A DNA stretch of 64,000 nucleotides, from assembly GCA_026225255.1 (NCBI GenBank), contig JAMFSJ010000049.1:1-64000 (forward strand), read 5' to 3'. A program made the position numbers and the translations under genes. This document shows positions 60,352 through 64,000 of this stretch, piece by piece. Positions within the stretch are counted from its first letter, which is position 1. The number at the start of each line of letters is the position of its first letter. The notes beneath the pieces were generated by a model. That model searched no databases and was not told the origin of the DNA. It saw nothing but the letters and a program-made list of their open reading frames with translations. This DNA is from Methylacidimicrobium fagopyrum (GTDB taxonomy: Bacteria; Verrucomicrobiota; Verrucomicrobiia; Limisphaerales; UBA11358).

Positions 60352-61215
60352 TTAAGGATCCCAACGCAGGGTGCTAAGTTTGGAGGTGGTTATTATTTGG
60401 ACGCTGCCATCGGTAAAAGCGACGACATATACCCGCGCATAACGCGGCTTACCAACCATCAATTCCGAACCCCCATTGGCATTCCAGCCACCATCCGATT
60501 CAAACAATAGCACCGTAGCGGGATTGATTTTACTTTCGTCCAAGCCATCGAGTTTAGTGTTGTAAGCATAATCGCAACGGCTGTCAGGATTCACCGCCCC
60601 GGGGCCTTTAAAAACGCTTTCCGAACTTAGGTTCGCTTTGATGGCGTCGCACCAAGTGGCGGCGGGTGGAAAATGATTATTGGCGTTGGAATATATTCTG
60701 ACCGCCAAAGCCAGTTGCTTCTCATTATTGACGCAATTGATTTCCTGCGCTTTGGCTTTGGCCGCCGCGAGCGCCGGCAATAACATCGCGGCTGGCATCA
60801 TCATTATAAAAACTGCCGAAATGATCGTCCCCGCCAGCGCAAGGCCAAAGCCGCCCAGTTTTCCCTGGCTGTTTCTTATTTTAACAATGGCAACAATCCC
60901 AAAAATCAATCCGACCACCGCTGTAAGGCCGCAACTGACTAATCCTAAAATCCCCAAAACCAGCGACGTGATGGCCATCCCGCTGGTCTTCGGTTTGCCG
61001 CCCGGCGCGAGTGGTGGCAACGGCGGCGGCGGGGAAGTTTTCGCTTGGGCCGCCCACTCAGGAAAATCGGCAAGCGTTTTCCATTCATTTGTGCCTTCGA
61101 GTTGCACTTTGGTCTGACCATTGATGCGCCCCTCGGATAGCCACTGGCGCAATTGATCTTCCGTGATCGACCCATATTGCTTCTGGTCGTTTCCAATAAT
61201 GATATAGGTCGCCAT
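60352..61215 (-). CDS. GYF_2 plus DUF4190 plus pilin-like (H-X9-DG) protein
   Basis: The 287-residue protein joins an N-terminal GYF_2 domain (MATYIIIGNDQKQYGSI, LSEGRINGQTKV), a Pro-rich linker, a two-helix DUF4190 region (GMAITSLVLGILGLVSCGL) and a pilin-like part (LLPALAAAKAKAQEINCVNN, VVAFTDGSVQ) as seen in the H-X9-DG protein family. It may be a membrane-attached pseudopilin relative. Function unknown. It lies upstream of the second GYF gene. Confidence 0.75.
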   Translation of the reverse strand: MATYIIIGNDQKQYGSITEDQLRQWLSEGRINGQTKVQLEGTNEWKTLADFPEWAAQAKTSPPPPLPPLAPGGKPKTSGMAITSLVLGILGLVSCGLTAVVGLIFGIVAIVKIRNSQGKLGGFGLALAGTIISAVFIMMMPAAMLLPALAAAKAKAQEINCVNNEKQLALAVRIYSNANNHFPPAATWCDAIKANLSSESVFKGPGAVNPDSRCDYAYNTKLDGLDESKINPATVLLFESDGGWNANGGSELMVGKPRYARVYVVAFTDGSVQIITTSKLSTLRWDP

Positions 61216-61363
61216 AAAGTTTCTGTGCTGCTGTTTCTAATTCATTGGCGGCAGCGACGCAAGCCGCTTCGCAATCTAAAATAAACCGGTGAAAGCCGTG
61301 AAAGTTGCGAAGATTCAACATTTTAGGCTTCGCCGACGGCGTGGCCTTCGCGTGACATTTCAA

Positions 61364-61699
61364 TTAAACATTCCGCACGAATAATTTTCCCGGCAGTTGC
61401 CGCACGAGTCGTTTCATTTCCAGACCGAGCAGCGCGACATTGACCGTCGAGCTCGACAAGCTGCTCGCGCGGATGATTTCGTCAATGGTCGTTTCGTCGT
61501 TCGGAGTGACGCAGTCGTAAGTTTTCTGTTCATTCACAGAAAGTTCCAGCGCGGGAAGAACGCCGGTTTCGTTCGCCGAGGCCGGCCGGTTCGTGCCGGG
61601 AAATAAATATTCAAACTCGCTCAAAATATCTTCCGCGCCTTCGCACAATTTCGCGCCTTGCTTGATGAGCTCATGACAACCTTTACTGCGCGGCGAATC
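61364..61699 (-). pseudogene. dprA: DprA, 3' part: end of the Rossmann domain and winged helix
   Basis: From 61699 the frame reads DSPRSKGCHELIKQGAKL, then the winged helix EQKTYDCVTPNDETTIDEII and ends KLFVRNV. It joins in frame to the 5' part at 62562 (...VFAVPGRI) if the element between is removed. Alone it opens with a TTG at 61723 that lies inside the element. It lacks the DNA-binding Rossmann core. Confidence 0.9.
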
Positions 61700-61770
61700 A
61701 ATTCTTTTGTTCTGGTTAAACAAAGTGGATTAAACCCTTTTTTTACAATACATTTGAAGGTTGGCGACTT

Positions 61771-62094
61771 TTAATAAAGGGTCGGAACGGTGACGGTTTC
61801 ACCTTTTATCATCATATCAAAATCGTTTTGTGTCATCACATAATCCGGTCGCTTGATGGCTACTTTTTTACCATCTTGTCTTGCGGGTATCGCAAGACTG
61901 ACTACACCACGTTCTGTCCGGCGGGGATAATCGAGGCCGATTTTCATCGTGAATGTCTTTGTGGATTCATCATAATCTTCATCAAAGATTTCCACATAGG
62001 CGGTTGTATTCAAATCACCATCACGCACGGTTAATTTCACATATTTCGCCCGAATCTCTTTGGGGTCAATTATCGTTCTGATTATATTTTCCAT
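61771..62094 (-). CDS. Small protein of the dprA element, unknown
   Basis: From the ATG at 62094 it has 107 residues (MENIIRTIIDPKEIRAKY); a start at 62148 adds 18. It is probably beta-rich (VKLTVRDGDLNTTAYVEIFD, MKIGLDYPRRTERGVVSLAI). I know no family. If translation begins at 62148, it overlaps the stop of the recombinase fragment. It may be a passenger or control gene of the element. Confidence 0.55.
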   Translation of the reverse strand: MENIIRTIIDPKEIRAKYVKLTVRDGDLNTTAYVEIFDEDYDESTKTFTMKIGLDYPRRTERGVVSLAIPARQDGKKVAIKRPDYVMTQNDFDMMIKGETVTVPTLY

Positions 62095-62137
62095 AAGACA
62101 ACGAACCTCGCATACGTCAAAACAATTATCAAACGAA

Positions 62138-62167
62138 AAATCCATCATCGGTTAAAATGATGGATTT
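62138..62167 (-). repeat. 11-bp hairpin inside the dprA element
   Basis: aaatccatcat (62138-62148) pairs perfectly with atgatggattt (62157-62167) around cggttaaa. It covers the end of the recombinase fragment and the possible start of the next gene, so it could be a deletion scar or a control hairpin. Confidence 0.7.
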
Positions 62168-62483
62168 GAGATAAGCGCAACCTGCTAAACCGTGATATTT
62201 CGTCAATCAACAAGATTGAATCATTGGCAATATTTCCCTGTTCTACGCATTGAATAAATCGCGCAAGTTCACCTTTTGCAACGCCGTTTTCATCTTTGGC
62301 AATGTGCTTGCCTTTGAGCGCGGACTTGTTCGCATCCGTGAATGCTTCACTTGACAGGACATAGCCAAGAGCCGCACCATGCTCTTTCATCCAGTTCTTT
62401 GCCGAGTTGTTTTGCCGAGTGAATGAGTCGCCGTCAGTCTGGCTTTTGGTTGACCAACGCTTGTATGAATACGCTGTTTTCAT
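62145..62483 (-). pseudogene. Truncated serine recombinase (N-terminal resolvase domain only)
   Basis: The 112-residue frame follows the resolvase pattern: YSYKRWSTKSQTDGDSFTRQ with the catalytic Ser region, then KGKHIAKDENGVAKGELARF and LLIDEISRFSR. It ends eight or so residues later, where the family continues with the rest of the catalytic core and a DNA-binding domain. The element probably once carried a full large serine recombinase and lost most of it. Confidence 0.8.
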
Positions 62484-62561
62484 GGTATCTTGGTTGCTGA
62501 AATGGCCGTGATTGTGGCCGATTCAGTTCCAAGAGTCCATTTTGTTCAACGCGAAGTAAAG

Positions 62562-63335
62562 AATCCGCCCCGGCACCGCGAAAATTTGGCGGCCGTATTC
62601 CGTCGCGAAATTCGCCGTGATCATCGCGCCGCTGGAAAGATTTGCCTCCACCACGACGGTGCCCAAGGTCATGCCCGCCACGATGCGGTTGCGGATGGGA
62701 AAACTTTGTTTATCCGCCGGACGATTGAACGGAAACTGCGTGATGACCGCGCCATTCGCGGCGATGCGCTCGAATAGTTCAGCATTCTCAGTCGGAAAAA
62801 CCAGATTGATGCCCGTCCCTAAAACCGCAATCGTGCGACCTTTGGCGCTCAACGCGCCTTGATGCGCCGCCGTGTCAATGCCGCGCGCGCCGCCGCTCAC
62901 GACCGTCACGCCGACATAGGCCAGTTGATACGCGAGTTTGCGCGCGGTCTCGATGCCGTAATGCGTCGTCATCCGCGAGCCGACCATTGCGATGCCGTGT
63001 TTATCTTTCGCCGTGATTTCGCCTTTGACGTAAAGGCAGAGCGGCGGATCATAAATCTCGCGCAACGACGCGGGATAATTTTCATCGGACGAAATCAAAA
63101 CGTGACAACCGTAATTGGCAATGCGTTTTAATTCGCCGGCGAGATCAATCGTGGTTTCCCACGACGCAATTTTTCCAGCCGTGTCATCGCCGATGTTGCG
63201 GACGCGGAGCAGTTGGGATTGGGTGGCGGCCAGAATGCTGGGAGCATCACCGAAATGTTCGAGCAACGACCGGGCGCGCACCGGCCCGACCCCATCAATC
63301 AGATTCAGCGCAATAAACGCCTCGCGTGAGTCCAT
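62562..63335 (-). pseudogene. dprA: DprA, 5' part, interrupted by the element
   Basis: From the ATG at 63335 (an upstream start at 63410 is less likely) the sequence has the HhH/SAM region (LIDGVGPVRARSLLEHFGDA) and most of the Rossmann fold (AMVGSRMTTHYGIETARKLAY, VTVVSGGARGIDTAAHQGAL, AVLGTGINLVFPTEN, FPIRNRIVAGMTLGTVVVEA, FATEYGRQIFAVPGRI). It then runs into the element and stops at 62523 after about 12 foreign residues. With the 3' part it makes 369 residues, a normal DprA length. DprA loads RecA on incoming single-stranded DNA. Confidence 0.92.
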
Positions 63336-63497
63336 GCCGTTGAATAACGATTGATTTACCCTGCCGCAAGGATTGTTTCGTGCGCCCGTCACGATCAAAA
63401 ATCTCGCCACGGTTCACTCTCAAATTATATTTTCGACGTAAATTTTTACTCGACAAACACTTACGCCAAAATAGCCTTGTCCCTTGAATTCAGAAGC

Positions 63498-63514
63498 GCT
63501 GCCACACTGGCAGC
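63498..63514. repeat. Compact hairpin between dprA and the next gene
   Basis: gctgcca-cac-tggcagc is a perfect 7-bp stem, 26 bases before the ATG at 63540. It might be an operator or a leader hairpin. Confidence 0.4.
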
Positions 63515-63539
63515 ATAATTACTATTAAGGACTTGTTTT

Positions 63540-64000
63540 ATGACTGGCACGATTAAAACCGTGTGCGTTATCAATTTGATGTTTGCCGTTGTCGTTGTCT
63601 GTGGCCATGTGGTTTATGATTTTTGGAGCGGGCTGCTCCATCATTATCCATTGCTCGCACAGAATTTTCTTCATGGCGAAATCCAAACGCCACTCTGGTT
63701 GACCCTTACGTTCATCGGTTCGGTTATTTTTGCCGTCGTCGAATTGTTCATCGTGCTGACGTATTTTGCCGGCCGCATCGCCGAACGGAAACTGAGACGG
63801 CATCGAATTTTCTGCGGCTGCTTTGGCGCGTTGGGACTGTATCTGTTTTTTATCGCGATCATTGTTGCCAGTGCTTATTCCAATAACGTGTTGATTTATC
63901 TGGGCATCACGCCCGCCGATGCGATGGTGGTGATTTATGTCGGTGCCTCGCACCTCGCCTACGCGTTCTTTGGGGGCGATGCGCGGCTGCGTTTGCAAAA
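63540..64000 (+). CDS. Membrane protein, C-terminus beyond the window
   Basis: From the ATG at 63540 an open frame of at least 153 residues runs off the end. It has about four hydrophobic segments (VCVINLMFAVVVVCGHVVYDF, LTLTFIGSVIFAVVE, FGALGLYLFFIAIIVA, and one starting VLIYLGI). No family is recognised from the visible part. It diverges from dprA with 204 bp between the starts. Confidence 0.6.
   Translation, partial: MTGTIKTVCVINLMFAVVVVCGHVVYDFWSGLLHHYPLLAQNFLHGEIQTPLWLTLTFIGSVIFAVVELFIVLTYFAGRIAERKLRRHRIFCGCFGALGLYLFFIAIIVASAYSNNVLIYLGITPADAMVVIYVGASHLAYAFFGGDARLRLQ

Larger units (their letters stand above)
61701..62564 (-). mobile_element. Small element inserted in dprA, with terminal inverted repeats
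   Basis: The ends 61701-61731 and 62534-62564 are 31-base inverted repeats matching at 24 positions; both start ATTCTTT and contain AACAAA and TGGA. Removing about 862 bp restores a full dprA frame. The inside is visibly A/T-richer than its surroundings and holds a serine-recombinase fragment and one small gene. It appears to be a decayed, non-autonomous element. The exact ends are uncertain by about three bases because AAT or ATT occurs at both junctions. Confidence 0.82.

Noticed and set aside
61085..61363. 92-residue minus-strand frame upstream of the first GYF gene
   Set aside because: More than half overlaps the GYF gene in another frame and the remainder shows no motif; it looks like a shadow.

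Overview
The window reads as ordinary chromosomal sequence of a Gram-negative bacterium, most likely from the Verrucomicrobiota (a Pedosphaera/Limisphaerales-like lineage; inferred, not proven). Three things point that way. Outer-membrane machinery is present (lptABC, kdsA/kdsC, an Mla-type lipid transporter, TolC and Wza/Wzc-like exporters). There is a secreted GH29 fucosidase, and there are secreted proteins with a C-terminal 'DPDxDGxxNxxEFLAGTNP'-type motif and H-X9-DG pilin-like features. The spaces between genes are rich in composite palindromic repeats. I see no rRNA, tRNA, CRISPR array, prophage or replication origin. No gene-free stretch exceeds 300 bases.

Layout. 1-4165 (minus): envelope and LPS cluster kdsA, kdsC, lptC, lptA, lptB, hprK, with four-base stop/start overlaps from kdsC to lptB. 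4333-7396 (minus): small membrane protein, glgC, hflX. 7615-8880: secreted sugar dehydrogenase. 9021-12765: tightly packed mlaE-mlaF-mlaD, PIN-TRAM protein and DUF2007 protein. 13458-17225: hemB, a PpiD/SurA-like foldase and an RluA-type pseudouridine synthase. 18052-23526 (minus): uvrB and a large secreted astacin-like protein with a repeat domain. 23771-30298: esterase, a fucosidase / GHMP kinase / nucleotidyltransferase operon, and GDP-mannose 3,5-epimerase. 30500-38451: tRNA/rRNA modification genes (a TrhO-RluA fusion, rsmH, trmB), a BaiN/HI0933 flavoprotein and an FG-GAP protein. 38497-49945: holin-like protein, gluconolactonase-like protein, glutaredoxin, panC, a VapBC pair, nadB, a sugar nucleotidyltransferase, TetR plus TolC, and purH. 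49981-54535 (minus): exopolysaccharide export operon including an FHA protein. 54711-61215: polX, thiD, MBL hydrolase, a membrane-fused pterin dehydratase and two GYF-domain proteins. 61364-63335: dprA, split by a small mobile element. 63540-end: a partial membrane protein.

Two features stand out. First, short palindromic or tandem repeats of the kind found between genes also lie in frame inside conserved housekeeping genes: uvrB (69 bp), rsmH (60 bp), the HI0933 flavoprotein and panC, and possibly lptC. The uvrB copy is visibly related to a large intergenic palindrome at 58513-58669. These look like protein-tolerated mobile palindromes, comparable in idea to Rickettsia palindromic elements. 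Second, the DNA-uptake gene dprA is cut by an element of about 862 bp with 31-bp imperfect terminal inverted repeats and a truncated serine-recombinase gene. Removing it restores a 369-residue DprA in frame.
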